DNA of 64,000 bases from DASVDE01 sp036381235 (lineage in GTDB: Bacteria; Actinomycetota; Thermoleophilia; Solirubrobacterales; 70-9). A program made the translations under genes and the position numbers. The notes beneath the pieces are model-generated. The model was not told where the DNA came from and did no database searches. It was given only the letters and a program-made list of their open reading frames with translations. Positions 17,158-25,782 of this stretch are shown here, in pieces (the stretch's first letter is position 1; every line of letters begins with the position of its first letter). The DNA lies in the NCBI GenBank assembly GCA_036381235.1, contig DASVDE010000002.1:62001-126000 (forward strand). Direction: 5' to 3'.

Positions 17158-17937
17158 TCACCCGCTCGGGGTGTAGTCGGCTCCGTCCCGAGCGCTACCG
17201 GGAAGCCCGTAAGGGCCGCTGCTGTCGGGCCGCGCCGGGACAGGTTCGCAGGGTTCAACCGGGCCTTCTGCGATTCCCATGTGCGCGACGCTCCCCCCCT
17301 CGGGATCGCCGTCGTAGGGGACGGGAGATCCGGAGAGGATCACCGACTGATCCGGGCGAAACGCTTCCGGGTCGAGATTCAAATTCGGGGTCGAACTCCT
17401 AAATTCATCGTCGGAAATCTCTCCCCGCATGTGCTCCCCCATACGTTCGCGCCATTGCCGGGTGCTGCCGATTCCGAAAGTAAATGGTTCGGGACCTCCC
17501 ATAGTCATGCCGCCCAGGGTTCCGCCGCCCGGAAGATGCACGATCGAGGGCGTGTAGTGGGGTTCCCGGCAAACCATCCCGGCCGGCAGCCATGTCACCT
17601 GGGACTTGATCCCGGCTTCCTCGAGGGCTTGTTCGAGGCCGGGAGCGTCGCGGAGGCTGTAGATCTTGACAGTGACTCCGCCGCCCTCCTGCGGTTCGAC
17701 CGCGAAGGCCGCAGGAGCGTTGTCGCCGCCGGCGCCGAATACGAGCACCGCCGTTACCGATGCCATCGCGACAACAGCGCCGAGGGCGAGGCGAGGCGCC
17801 CGTCGGCGCCATGCCGGCGTCGTAGTCGCGCCACCCGCGGAAGCCTCCTCGGCGCCGCCGCGCTCAGCCACCTCCGCCTTGAGACGGGCCAGCAATCGCT
17901 CCTCGAAGTTGTTGCCTGGTGTCCGCTGCTGAGTCAC
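17158..17937 (-). CDS. Single-pass membrane protein, putative anti-sigma partner
   Basis: A 259-residue protein with a ~50-residue cytoplasmic N terminus (charged helix FEERLLARLKAEVAERG), one transmembrane helix around 50-70 (LALGAVVAMASVTAVLVFG) and a ~190-residue Pro/Gly-rich extracytoplasmic region with no family I recognise. No zinc-binding HxxxCxxC motif of ZAS anti-sigma factors is present. Its start overlaps the stop of the sigma factor gene by 4 bp; this arrangement and topology are why I infer an anti-sigma role. The outer part may be the sensor. Confidence 0.6.
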   Translation of the reverse strand: MTQQRTPGNNFEERLLARLKAEVAERGGAEEASAGGATTTPAWRRRAPRLALGAVVAMASVTAVLVFGAGGDNAPAAFAVEPQEGGGVTVKIYSLRDAPGLEQALEEAGIKSQVTWLPAGMVCREPHYTPSIVHLPGGGTLGGMTMGGPEPFTFGIGSTRQWRERMGEHMRGEISDDEFRSSTPNLNLDPEAFRPDQSVILSGSPVPYDGDPEGGSVAHMGIAEGPVEPCEPVPARPDSSGPYGLPGSARDGADYTPSG

Positions 17938-18590
17938 GGTTGGTCCTCCTTGTTCGGGATTGGTTCGATCGCCGCCGCCTCGAGCTCGGTGCGGAGCTTG
18001 CGCCGGGCGCGGTGCAGTCGCACGCGGGCGGTCACGGGTCGCAGGCCGGCCGCGGTGGCAGCCTCCGCGAGGCTCAGTTCGTCGATCGCGACCAGTTCCA
18101 GCACCGCCCGCTCCCCTTCGGGGAGGCGATCCATCGCCGCGTAGAGCTCGCGGGAGCGGGTGGCGGCATCGATCCGTGCATCCAGTCGCGCCGCGTCGTC
18201 CTCGTCGAGCAGCGTGCTGCCGCGCAGTCGCTCCTCCCCCAGCCTTTGGCGCTCACGTTGGCGGCCATCGCCGGCGACAACGACTCGAGCTATTCCGAGG
18301 AGCCAAGCCTTCGGCGTGCCCTGCTGTGCCCGGTAGCGAGGGGCCGAGTCGATCGCCGCGAGGAAGATCTCCGCGGTCAGGTCGGCCGCACGCTCGCGGT
18401 CGCCGACGCGGCGGACCACGAAGCGCTGAACTCCCTCGACGTGCTCGCGGTAGAAGGCGTCGAAGATGTCGGGATCGGTGCCGATCCAGCGCAAATGCTG
18501 GGGACCGACCCCATGCTCGTGCATGGCAATCAAGCAAATCCGACGACCGAGGGCACTGGACGGATTCGACACTGCCCTTTCAGTCTCCAT
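17934..18590 (-). CDS. Sigma-70 family (ECF-type) RNA polymerase sigma factor
   Basis: Region 2 is recognisable in FDAFYREHVEGVQRFVVRRV with AADLTAEIFLAAI and PKAWLLGIARVVVA; region 4 lies in LPEGERAVLELVAIDELSLA and the helix-turn-helix VTARVRLHRARRKLR. 218 residues from ATG 18590; an internal ATG (MHEHGVGPQH) would remove the first 22 non-conserved residues. Co-transcribed with the overlapping membrane gene downstream. The pair sits between aroH and hisC, splitting the aromatic supra-operon, and probably controls genes elsewhere. Confidence 0.88.
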   Translation of the reverse strand: METERAVSNPSSALGRRICLIAMHEHGVGPQHLRWIGTDPDIFDAFYREHVEGVQRFVVRRVGDRERAADLTAEIFLAAIDSAPRYRAQQGTPKAWLLGIARVVVAGDGRQRERQRLGEERLRGSTLLDEDDAARLDARIDAATRSRELYAAMDRLPEGERAVLELVAIDELSLAEAATAAGLRPVTARVRLHRARRKLRTELEAAAIEPIPNKEDQP

Positions 18591-18691
18591 ACCTCTTATT
18601 GGTCGCGAGAGAGAAAAGCGTTACCGATGACCAACGAGCGAGCCTGGGATTTCGGGACTCCCGCTCCCCTTCGGGGTCTTCCGTTGAATAT

Positions 18692-19066
18692 CTATTGTGC
18701 GGCGTGGAGGTCCGAGCGCAGCCCTTGGGTCGCCCCCAGGTAGACGTGGGTGGGGGAATGACCCGCGGCGGCGTAGTAGTGGACCATCACCCGGATCACG
18801 CGCGGCATCGCGCCGGGGACCGCGATCTCCTGCGCGCAGAGCAGCGGCACCGAGGCAAGACCGAGGTTGCGGGCCGCGACAGCGGGGAACTCGGCATCGA
18901 GGTCATCGGTGGTCGTGAACAGACAGCTGACCATCTCCTCCGGGGCGAGGCTGTTGCGGCCAAGCAGCTCACGCATCAACTCCTCGGTGGAGGCGAGGAT
19001 CGCCGCGGCGTCGTTTACCTCCGCCTGCACCGCGCCCCGCACCGCGAAAAGTCGCTCGTCGCTCAT
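18692..19066 (-). CDS. aroH: Chorismate mutase (AroH type)
   Basis: Converts chorismate to prephenate, the branch to phenylalanine and tyrosine. The 124-residue trimeric AroH fold is shown by FAVRGAVQAEVNDAAAI with the conserved active-site Arg, the middle FTTTDDLDAEFPAVAARNLG, and the C-terminal RVMVHYYAA plus HVYLGATQGLR. Overlaps the rluB stop by 4 bp. Together with DAHP synthase, aroA, tyrA and the aminotransferase it nearly completes a tyrosine pathway in this locus. Confidence 0.95.
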   Translation of the reverse strand: MSDERLFAVRGAVQAEVNDAAAILASTEELMRELLGRNSLAPEEMVSCLFTTTDDLDAEFPAVAARNLGLASVPLLCAQEIAVPGAMPRVIRVMVHYYAAAGHSPTHVYLGATQGLRSDLHAAQ

Positions 19067-19758
19067 CGGCGGGAATCTTCCCAGAGGCGGGAGATCTCAT
19101 CGTCGGAGAGGCGGCGGGACTTGCCTTCGGGAAGGTCGGCCAGCTCGATCGGGCCGAAGCGGACGCGACGCAGGGAGACGACGCGGTTGCCGACCGCCTC
19201 GGCCATACGGCGGACCTGGCGGTTGCGGCCCTCGCGCAGGACGATCTCGACCTCGCGCTCGCCGAGGCGGCGCACCTTGGCAGGGGCCGTCATGCCGTCC
19301 TCCAGCTCCACCCCGTGGGCCAGCTTGCCCAGGTCGCTCTCCGAGGGCGGGCGGCGCAGCTCGACGCGGTAGGCCTTTGGCACCTCGTAGCGGGGATGGG
19401 TGAGGCGGTTGGCCAGTTCGCCGTCATTGGTCAGCAGCAAGAGGCCGGTCGAGTCGGCATCGAGTCGTCCAACCGGGTAGAGGCGGGCCTTGGAGTCGAC
19501 CAGGGTGACAACCGCCGGGCGATCGCCGGGCTCCTTTGCGGTCGAGACCACCCCCGCCGGCTTGTTCACCGCCCAGATCTCGCGCGGTTCGGCGGCGACG
19601 GGACTGCCGTCGACACGGACGTCGTCGGCGTCGCCAACATCCCGCGCCGGATCGGTGACGACCTCGCCGCCGACCGTCACCCGGCCGTTGGCGATGACCT
19701 TCTCGGCCATCCGCCGCGAGGCGACGCCGCCGTGGGCGAGGTACTTGGCGAGGCGCAC
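19063..19758 (-). CDS. rluB: Ribosomal large-subunit pseudouridine synthase (RluB/RsuA family)
   Basis: S4 RNA-binding domain at the N terminus (MRLAKYLAHGGVASRRMAEK, ANGRVTVGG) and the RsuA/RluB catalytic domain with YPVGRLDADSTGLLLLTNDG, whose Asp is the catalytic residue, and LREGRNRQVRRMAEAVG. 231 residues. Isomerises a uridine of 23S rRNA near the peptidyl-transferase region in the E. coli RluB case; the exact base is not certain here. Adjoins scpB with 1-bp overlap, a classic scpA-scpB-rluB order. Confidence 0.93.
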   Translation of the reverse strand: MRLAKYLAHGGVASRRMAEKVIANGRVTVGGEVVTDPARDVGDADDVRVDGSPVAAEPREIWAVNKPAGVVSTAKEPGDRPAVVTLVDSKARLYPVGRLDADSTGLLLLTNDGELANRLTHPRYEVPKAYRVELRRPPSESDLGKLAHGVELEDGMTAPAKVRRLGEREVEIVLREGRNRQVRRMAEAVGNRVVSLRRVRFGPIELADLPEGKSRRLSDDEISRLWEDSRR

Positions 19759-20327
19759 TACTCGGCGCGCTGCTCGCCGGCCTTGAGCAGCCGCTCGCGC
19801 AATTCCCGCTCGTCCTCGGGGGTGGGGTCGAATTTCGAGGGATCCGGCAGCTGGTCCAAGCCGGAGAGGCCGAAGAGCCGCTCGAACAGTTCGGTGGTCT
19901 TGAAGATCGCGGCGCCGAAACGGGAGCGCCCGGATTCTTCGATCAGGCCGCGCTCGGCCAGCGTCTGCACCGCGGACTCCGAGGAGACGCCGCGGATGCG
20001 GGCCACCTCGGGCCGGGACACCGGCTGCAGGTAGGCGACGATCGCCAGCGTCTCGGCCTGGGCCTGGGTCAGCGGCGGGGTGCGCGGTTTGGCCAGCAGC
20101 CGGCGCGCGGCCCCCTCGGCCTGCGGCGCACTGGCCAGGGCGAAGCCGCCGGCGACTTCGCGCAGGACGACACCGCGCCTTCCCTCCGCCAGATCCTCGC
20201 GCAGCAGGTCGATCGCCTCGGCGACCTGGCCTTCTTTGGCCTCTGTCGCCTCAGCGAGGTCGGCGGCGCTGACTGGCTGCGGCGAGAGGAAGAGCAGCGC
20301 CTCGATCGTGCGGGCCAGGTCATTCAT
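19758..20327 (-). CDS. scpB: Segregation and condensation protein B
   Basis: Winged-helix partner of ScpA in the SMC condensin complex. LARTIEALLFLSPQPVSAADLAEA opens the first winged helix; LTQAQAETLAIVAYLQPVSRPEVARIRGV is the strongly conserved second one, followed by LIEESGRSRFGAAIFKTTELF. 189 residues. 18 bp after scpA; the two subunits act together, so co-expression is expected. Confidence 0.95.
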   Translation of the reverse strand: MNDLARTIEALLFLSPQPVSAADLAEATEAKEGQVAEAIDLLREDLAEGRRGVVLREVAGGFALASAPQAEGAARRLLAKPRTPPLTQAQAETLAIVAYLQPVSRPEVARIRGVSSESAVQTLAERGLIEESGRSRFGAAIFKTTELFERLFGLSGLDQLPDPSKFDPTPEDERELRERLLKAGEQRAE

Positions 20328-20345
20328 GGCGAGGTCTTCCCCGAC

Positions 20346-21068
20346 TCATGTCACCTTCCTGATCTCGATCGGGCCAAGCGGCTTGTCCTGCGCCCAGGTC
20401 ACCTCACCCTTGCGGTAGAGCTCGAGCAAAGCGAAGAGGGTCACAGCCTGGGTCAGCCTGTCCTCGTCGCCGAACTGCTCGTCGAAGTCGAAGCTGGAAC
20501 GCCGCGCGAGCGCATCGCGCAGAGCTCGCAGCCGCCGCTCCAGCGAGACGGTGGGGCGGATGTGGCTGATGTCGACCTCCGGGGGGGTCGCCAGCAGATC
20601 GCCGAGGGCAGCGCCGAGCTGCTCGGGGTCATAGGCAGCGCTCGCCGCGTCAAGCGCCACCCGGCGCAGCTCCGCCGGCAGCGGCGCCGAGCGGTACAGG
20701 TAGCCACGGGCCGCCTCGAAACGCTCCTCCAGGGTCGCCGCCGCGTCGCGGTAGCGCCGGTACTCGAGCAGCCGCGCCAGCAGTTCCTCGACCGCCTCCT
20801 CGGGGCCGAGCTCCTCGATCTCCTCTTCGGCGCCGGGCAGCAACAGCCGCGACTTCAGCTCCAGCAGCGAGGCGATCAGGACCAGGAACTCGGTCGCCAC
20901 CTCCAACTCGAGCTCCCCCTCGCGCTCGAGGTGCTCGACGTAGGCGACGACGACCTCGCCCAGCTCGACCTCGAGCAGGCTGACCTCCTCGCGCAGGACG
21001 ATCGCCATCAGCAGGTCGAACGGCCCCGCGAATACGTCGAGGTCGAGATCCAGCTCGGCGACGGTCAC
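20346..21068 (-). CDS. scpA: Segregation and condensation protein A
   Basis: Kleisin subunit that bridges SMC heads. N-terminal AGPFDLLMAIVLREEVSLLEV, then the LELEVATEFLVLIASLLELKSR helix typical of the family, an acidic middle, and the C-terminal winged helix VTLFALLELYRKGEVTWAQ. 240 residues, GTG start at 21068. Only 9 bp after trpS, so trpS-scpA-scpB-rluB are one transcription unit on the minus strand. Confidence 0.95.
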   Translation of the reverse strand: MTVAELDLDLDVFAGPFDLLMAIVLREEVSLLEVELGEVVVAYVEHLEREGELELEVATEFLVLIASLLELKSRLLLPGAEEEIEELGPEEAVEELLARLLEYRRYRDAAATLEERFEAARGYLYRSAPLPAELRRVALDAASAAYDPEQLGAALGDLLATPPEVDISHIRPTVSLERRLRALRDALARRSSFDFDEQFGDEDRLTQAVTLFALLELYRKGEVTWAQDKPLGPIEIRKVT

Positions 21069-21077
21069 AGGTTCAAG

Positions 21078-22076
21078 TTAACGCGGAGAGCCGATGCCCA
21101 TGCGGTCGCGGACCTCGGCGACGGTCAGCGAAGCGATCGCGCGAGCCTTCGCGGCGCCCTCGGCCAGGGTCGATTCCAGCGTTGCCTCATCGGCTCGAAG
21201 CTCGGCGTAGCGCTCGCGGACAGGGGCGAGCAGATCGATCACCCCCTCGGCGACCGCCTGCTTGAAGTCGCCGTAGCCCGCGCCGGCGAACTCCTGCTCG
21301 ACCTGCGCCGGGCTCACCCCGCGGGCGACGGCGAGGACGTCGATCAGGTTCGTGATCCCGGGCTTGTCCTCGGAGCGGACGATCTCCCGGCCGGAGTCGG
21401 TGACCGCGCTGCCGAACTTCTTGCGGATCGCGTCGGGCTCATCGAGCACGTAGACGGTGCCGGCCTCGGTGGCGCCGGTGGTCGACATCTTCCGCTCCGG
21501 CTCCTGCAGGTCCATGATCCGGGCACCAAGCTCGGGAATGCGGTGCTCGGGCTCGACCAGGTTCCCGCCGAAACGCTCATTGAAACGGCGGGCGATCTCC
21601 CGCATCAGCTCGATGTGCTGGCGCTGATCCTCCCCTACCGGCACCTCGCCGGCTCTGTAGGCGAGGACGTCGGCTGCCTGCAGCACCGGGTAGAAGAAGA
21701 GAGCCGCCGAGACAAGCTCGCGCTGGCGCGCCGACTTGTCCTTGAACTGGTGCATGCGGTTGAGGTCGCCGTGGGCGGTGACCGCCGAGAGCAGCCAGGT
21801 CAGCTCGGTGTGCTCATGCACGTCGGACTGGCGAAAGAGGATGCAACGGGCGGGATCGAGGCCGGCGGCAAGCAGAATCGCGGTCGTGTCGTAGAAGCGC
21901 TCGCGCAGTTCGGCCGGGTCGTAGGCGACCGAGAGCGCGTGCAGGTCGACGATGCAGAAGATCGCCGGGTCGCCGCGATCCTGCGCCTCGACGTACTGGC
22001 GAATCGCCCCGATGAAGTTGCCGAGGTGCTTGCGGCCGGTCGGCTGAATGCCAGAGAAGATGACGGGGGCGCTCAC
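21078..22076 (-). CDS. trpS: Tryptophanyl-tRNA synthetase
   Basis: Class I synthetase charging tRNA-Trp. FSGIQPTGRKHLGNFIGAI contains the HIGH-like motif (HLGN), KMSTT near residue 195 is the KMSKS equivalent, and VGEDQRQHIELMREIARRFN is conserved. 332 residues, GTG start. Heads the scpA-scpB-rluB-aroH series, and being the first gene it should carry the promoter; the 117-bp space upstream is filled by a nested palindrome. Confidence 0.96.
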   Translation of the reverse strand: MSAPVIFSGIQPTGRKHLGNFIGAIRQYVEAQDRGDPAIFCIVDLHALSVAYDPAELRERFYDTTAILLAAGLDPARCILFRQSDVHEHTELTWLLSAVTAHGDLNRMHQFKDKSARQRELVSAALFFYPVLQAADVLAYRAGEVPVGEDQRQHIELMREIARRFNERFGGNLVEPEHRIPELGARIMDLQEPERKMSTTGATEAGTVYVLDEPDAIRKKFGSAVTDSGREIVRSEDKPGITNLIDVLAVARGVSPAQVEQEFAGAGYGDFKQAVAEGVIDLLAPVRERYAELRADEATLESTLAEGAAKARAIASLTVAEVRDRMGIGSPR

Positions 22077-22100
22077 GGCGCGCAGCCTATTTCAGGGGGC

Positions 22101-22190
22101 CAGAGACGGGGTGCCCTCGCCCGGACAAGTGCCGGTCTAATTAGACCGGCACTTTGAGTATCCGCCCGTTCGAGGGGCACCCCGTCTCTG
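22101..22190. repeat. Nested double palindrome between the MFS gene and trpS
   Basis: The outer arms are CAGAGACGGGGTGCCCTCG (22101-22119) and a complement at 22171-22190 with a single extra base. Inside lies a perfect loopless 28-bp dyad at 22127-22154 whose half is AAGTGCCGGTCTAA. The element fills most of the gap between the MFS stop (22194) and the trpS start (22076). It could be a terminator for the transporter, a cruciform, or an operator for trpS; no T-run follows either arm. Confidence 0.85.
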
Positions 22191-22193
22191 CTC

Positions 22194-23714
22194 TCAAACC
22201 GCTTCAACCGGGGGCGCCTGTTCGGGCTGCTGTGCGCAGTCGGCGTCGGCGCCGTGGCCGCATTCGCCCGCCGAGGCGGCGCCGCCGGCGGGAACGGTCT
22301 CGAAGCGGCGGTCGGGATTGACGATGCCCAGCCCGGCAACTATGCCACCGGCGATCATCAGCAGGCCGGCGATCAGGATGCCGAGGTGGAAAGCGGCAGT
22401 CGAGGCGTCCGGGGCCTGCGCGGTCAGGGGCCCGGCGTCGATATCGGCGCCGGCGATCGAGCCGAACTTGGCGGAGATCACCGCGCCGAGGACGGCGATT
22501 GCCAGCAGGCCGGCGACACGGGAGATGCCGTTGTTGACGCCGGATGCGATGCCGACGTGACGTTCTTCGACTGAGTCGAGCACGGTCGCGGTCAGCGGCG
22601 CGACCGTGGCGGAAAGACCGAGGCCGAAGACCACCAGCGCAGGAAAGACATCGCCGAGATAGCTGGGATCAGAGCCGACCCGGAGCAAGAGGATCAAGCC
22701 GATGCCGCCGACGACCGGCCCGAGGCTCATCGGCAGCCGCGGGCCGGTGCCAGAGGCGATTCGGCCAAAGCGAGGCGAGAGGATGAAGAGGATCAGCGAG
22801 ATCGGCGTCGTCGCCAAGCCGGCTTCCAGTGCCGAGTACCCAGCTACCTGCTGGAGGAAGAGGCCGACGAAGAAGAGGCCGGCGATCAAGCCGGCGTAGG
22901 CCGTCAAGGTGGTCAGGTTGGCGACCCAGAAGTTGCGGATCCGGAAGAGGGCGAGGTCGAGCATCGGGTGACGAGCGCGCGCTTCGTGGAGGACAAAGAG
23001 AGCGAAGCAAGCAATGCCGATCGCCATCGGCGCCCATACCAACGGGTCCCCCCAGCCGTGCGTCGGCTGCTCGATCAGGGCGAAGACGGGACCGCCGAGA
23101 CCGGCAGCGGAGAGGCCGATCCCAGCCCAGTCGATGCCGCGGGACGCGTCGGGGTCGCGGCTCTCGCGCACCGAGTGCATGGTCAGCGCCACGGTGACGA
23201 CGATCAGCGGCAGGTTGACCCAAAAGATCGCCCGCCAGGAGAGCGCTTCGATCAGCGCCCCTCCTCCCGCCGGGCCGAACACGGTCGCGATCCCGGTCCA
23301 GGCGGTCCAGGTGCCGACCGCCTTGCCCCGCGCCGCACCCTCGAAGGTGGCGGCGACGATCGCCAGCGAGCCCGGGACGAGCAGAGCGCCCGTGATGCCC
23401 TGCAGGGCGCGAGCGCCGACGAGGAACTCGACCGAGGGGGCGACGGCGCAGAGCAGCGAGGTGGCGCCGAAGCCGACCAGGCCGAATACGAACATCCGCC
23501 GCCGGCCGAACTGGTCGCCGAGGCTGCCGCCGACCAGCAACAGCGAAACCAAGGTGAGCAGATAGGCCTCGACCACCCACTGCTGCCCGGCCAAGCCGGC
23601 GTCGAGCCCGTCGGCGATCGCCGGCAGTGCCACGTTGACGACGGTCGAGTCGAGGAAGACGACCGTCGAGCCGAGGATCGTCGCGACCAGCGTCAAGCGC
23701 TGTTGGCGGGTCAC
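22194..23714 (-). CDS. MFS multidrug exporter, DHA2 family (EmrB/QacA-like)
   Basis: Proton-driven efflux protein with about 14 hydrophobic helices. Motifs of the family: FLDSTVVNVALPAIADGL in helix 1 (motif D1), GGSLGDQFGRRRMFVFG (motif A) in loop 2-3, and GPAGGGALIEALSWRAIFWVN (motif C) around helix 5-6. GTG at 23714 (TRQQRLTLVATILG) gives 506 residues; an upstream in-frame extension is hydrophilic and not family-like. No TetR or MarR regulator is adjacent. Substrate unknown. Confidence 0.9.
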   Translation of the reverse strand: MTRQQRLTLVATILGSTVVFLDSTVVNVALPAIADGLDAGLAGQQWVVEAYLLTLVSLLLVGGSLGDQFGRRRMFVFGLVGFGATSLLCAVAPSVEFLVGARALQGITGALLVPGSLAIVAATFEGAARGKAVGTWTAWTGIATVFGPAGGGALIEALSWRAIFWVNLPLIVVTVALTMHSVRESRDPDASRGIDWAGIGLSAAGLGGPVFALIEQPTHGWGDPLVWAPMAIGIACFALFVLHEARARHPMLDLALFRIRNFWVANLTTLTAYAGLIAGLFFVGLFLQQVAGYSALEAGLATTPISLILFILSPRFGRIASGTGPRLPMSLGPVVGGIGLILLLRVGSDPSYLGDVFPALVVFGLGLSATVAPLTATVLDSVEERHVGIASGVNNGISRVAGLLAIAVLGAVISAKFGSIAGADIDAGPLTAQAPDASTAAFHLGILIAGLLMIAGGIVAGLGIVNPDRRFETVPAGGAASAGECGHGADADCAQQPEQAPPVEAV

Positions 23715-23815
23715 CGGGCGAGTGTACGCAGCCGCTTCCCCTGCCCGCTCCGCATGACCGGGACCTCTGCCCGCCTCTCGCCCGTACTCATGGTGAAACC
23801 GCGAGGAGGGAAGGG

Positions 23816-24901
23816 ATGACAAAGAGATTTGCGTTGGTCGGAATGCTCGCCCTGGTCGGCTGCGCCGCGATATCGCCCAGCGCAGCCGCTAAGGGGCTGA
23901 CGGCGTCCGTGCAGGGAGCAACGAGAAGCGGCCTTCCCCACCGATACGTCGCCTTCGCGCCGACCACCCCCTATAAGGCGAGCTCGGGGGGCAAGTCCGA
24001 CAGATTCACCGTGGTAGCCCGAATCGACAGGCAAGGCGGACGAGTCGGTCGCTGGTGGTACCTGCCCGGTCAATACTCGATCCCGGCCGCCGCTTACGAC
24101 GATACGGTCGGCGGACTCTCGGCCGATGGCAGCACCCTCGTCCTCAGCCGCTTTTCCTGGATCTATCCGCCGCGAACCACCGGCCTGGCGGTCATCCACA
24201 CCGAACGCCAACTGCGCCATCCGGGCGGGGAGAATCGGCCGCGCCACGCAATCGACAAGCTGAGCCTGCCTGGCAGCTTCAGCTTTGACGCGATCTCACC
24301 TGACGGCTCGACCGTCTACCTGATCGAACACCTCAACCGGGTCGACGGAGGCCCGTACCGAGTACGCGCCCTCGACGAGAGCAGCGGCAAGCTGCGCCCT
24401 GGAGCAATCGTCGACCCCGAGGAGCCGTGGGAGCAGATGAGCGGGTTGCCGGTTTCCCGGGTGACGAGCGCGGACGGCCGCTGGGCCTACACGCTGTACG
24501 CCGGGTACGGAGGCGGGCGGCATGACGGACGGGGATCACCCGGGGTCCGGGACCCCTTCGTTCACGCGCTCGACACCGTCGCCGGCCGCGCGGCCTGCAT
24601 CGACCTACCGCAGCTCGAGAGCGGCCGCGAGCCATTTGCCTTCAGCCTGGCGGCTGGACGGAACGGAAGGCTCGTCGTCTTCAAGCGGACGCGAGAGGGA
24701 GGCAGACGAGAGGCGCTGCTCACCGTCGACACGCGGAGCCGCGAGGTCAACCGGGCGCAGCCGGTGGCGACGGCGTCAAGCGGGGTTGGGCCATGGCCGC
24801 CGATCGCGGCGCTCGGTGTGATCACGGCGGCGCTTCTGACCTGGATCGGTGTGCGGAATCGGCGCACCGCCGACGGCGGCGAACGCATGGAGAGACTTTG
24901 A
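23816..24901 (+). CDS. Surface protein of unknown function (propeller-like) with C-terminal membrane anchor
   Basis: 361 residues with a strong ribosome site (GGAGGGAAGGG just before the ATG). The N terminus (MTKRFALVGMLALVGCAAI) is an export signal whose LVGC could also be a lipobox. The body contains repeated SADGSTLVLSR, SPDGSTVYLIE and SADGRWAYTLY segments, the usual blades of beta-propeller proteins. Near the C terminus PPIAALGVITAALLTWIGV is a transmembrane anchor followed by a basic tail, so most of the protein should face outside. First gene of a four-gene plus-strand set ending in a sigma/anti-sigma pair. Confidence 0.65.
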   Translation: MTKRFALVGMLALVGCAAISPSAAAKGLTASVQGATRSGLPHRYVAFAPTTPYKASSGGKSDRFTVVARIDRQGGRVGRWWYLPGQYSIPAAAYDDTVGGLSADGSTLVLSRFSWIYPPRTTGLAVIHTERQLRHPGGENRPRHAIDKLSLPGSFSFDAISPDGSTVYLIEHLNRVDGGPYRVRALDESSGKLRPGAIVDPEEPWEQMSGLPVSRVTSADGRWAYTLYAGYGGGRHDGRGSPGVRDPFVHALDTVAGRAACIDLPQLESGREPFAFSLAAGRNGRLVVFKRTREGGRREALLTVDTRSREVNRAQPVATASSGVGPWPPIAALGVITAALLTWIGVRNRRTADGGERMERL

Positions 24902-25758
24902 ACCAGCGCCGGCTTCTCTTCGCCGCCGTCATCGCCGGCGCCTGCGGCATCGTCCTGATCGGCGTCGGACGAGCAGTGCCGGCGACGAAGGAGGAGATGG
25001 ATCAGCTGGGGCCGGCGAATCAGGTGGCTGCGAACCGCAGCTCGGCCGAGGGCTTTCTCGCCTTCGCTCAAACCCCGCGCGGCCCGGGCAACCTGCTCGC
25101 GCGCCGGGGTGTCGCGGGGCATTCGGCCGCGGGCCGGCCGATCGGGCTCCTCCAGAGAGGCGATCCAGCGTTTGAAGGGGAGGTGCTGGTCTTCGGCTGC
25201 ATCCACGGCGATGAGTGCGCGGCACGGGAACTCCAGCCGCTCGCCCCTGCCAGCGGCTGCCCCGATCCCGTCTCAGACATCTACTTGGTGCCAAACCTCA
25301 ACCCGGATGGCTTCGCGCTCGGCAGCCGGCTGAACGGCCGCGGTGTGGATCTGAATCGCAACTTCCCGGCCGGATGGAAGCCGATCGGTAGACGAGGAGA
25401 TCCACAGTATTCCGGGCCCCACCCCTTCTCAGAGCCCGAGACGCGCCTCGCGGCCCGGATCGTCAACAGACTGCGGCCTGAAGTGACGATCTGGTTTCAC
25501 CAGCATTACGCGCACCGGCCCCTGGTTCGCGCCTGGGACGGCAGCGTTCCCGCGGCCAGGCGCTTCGCCGATCTCGCACGGATCCCCTTTCGCCGCCTGC
25601 CATGGCTCGCCGGCACCGCGCCGAACTGGCAGAACCACCGCTTCCCCGGGACCGCCTCGTTCGTGGTCGAGCTGCCCCGCCGCCCGCTTGGCAACGTCCT
25701 CGAGTCAAGGCTCGACCGCGCGGTGGTGCTGCTCGGACGGGAAGTGGGCGAAGATTGA
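24898..25758 (+). CDS. Membrane-anchored M14 zinc carboxypeptidase (MpaA-like)
   Basis: TTG start at 24898 overlaps the preceding TGA (TTGA) and has GGAGAG two bases upstream, so translation is coupled. N-terminal signal anchor LLFAAVIAGACGIVLIGVG, then the M14 site: FGCIHGDECAARE (His and Glu zinc ligands), LNPDGFAL, GVDLNRNFP, the third ligand in HQHY, and a late ELP that would supply the catalytic Glu. 286 residues. IHGDE-type M14 enzymes include the murein-peptide amidase MpaA; cell-wall peptide cleavage is a reasonable but unproven role. Confidence 0.82.
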   Translation: MNQRRLLFAAVIAGACGIVLIGVGRAVPATKEEMDQLGPANQVAANRSSAEGFLAFAQTPRGPGNLLARRGVAGHSAAGRPIGLLQRGDPAFEGEVLVFGCIHGDECAARELQPLAPASGCPDPVSDIYLVPNLNPDGFALGSRLNGRGVDLNRNFPAGWKPIGRRGDPQYSGPHPFSEPETRLAARIVNRLRPEVTIWFHQHYAHRPLVRAWDGSVPAARRFADLARIPFRRLPWLAGTAPNWQNHRFPGTASFVVELPRRPLGNVLESRLDRAVVLLGREVGED

Positions 25759-25782
25759 GATGTCCCGCGGAAGAGGTGAGGG

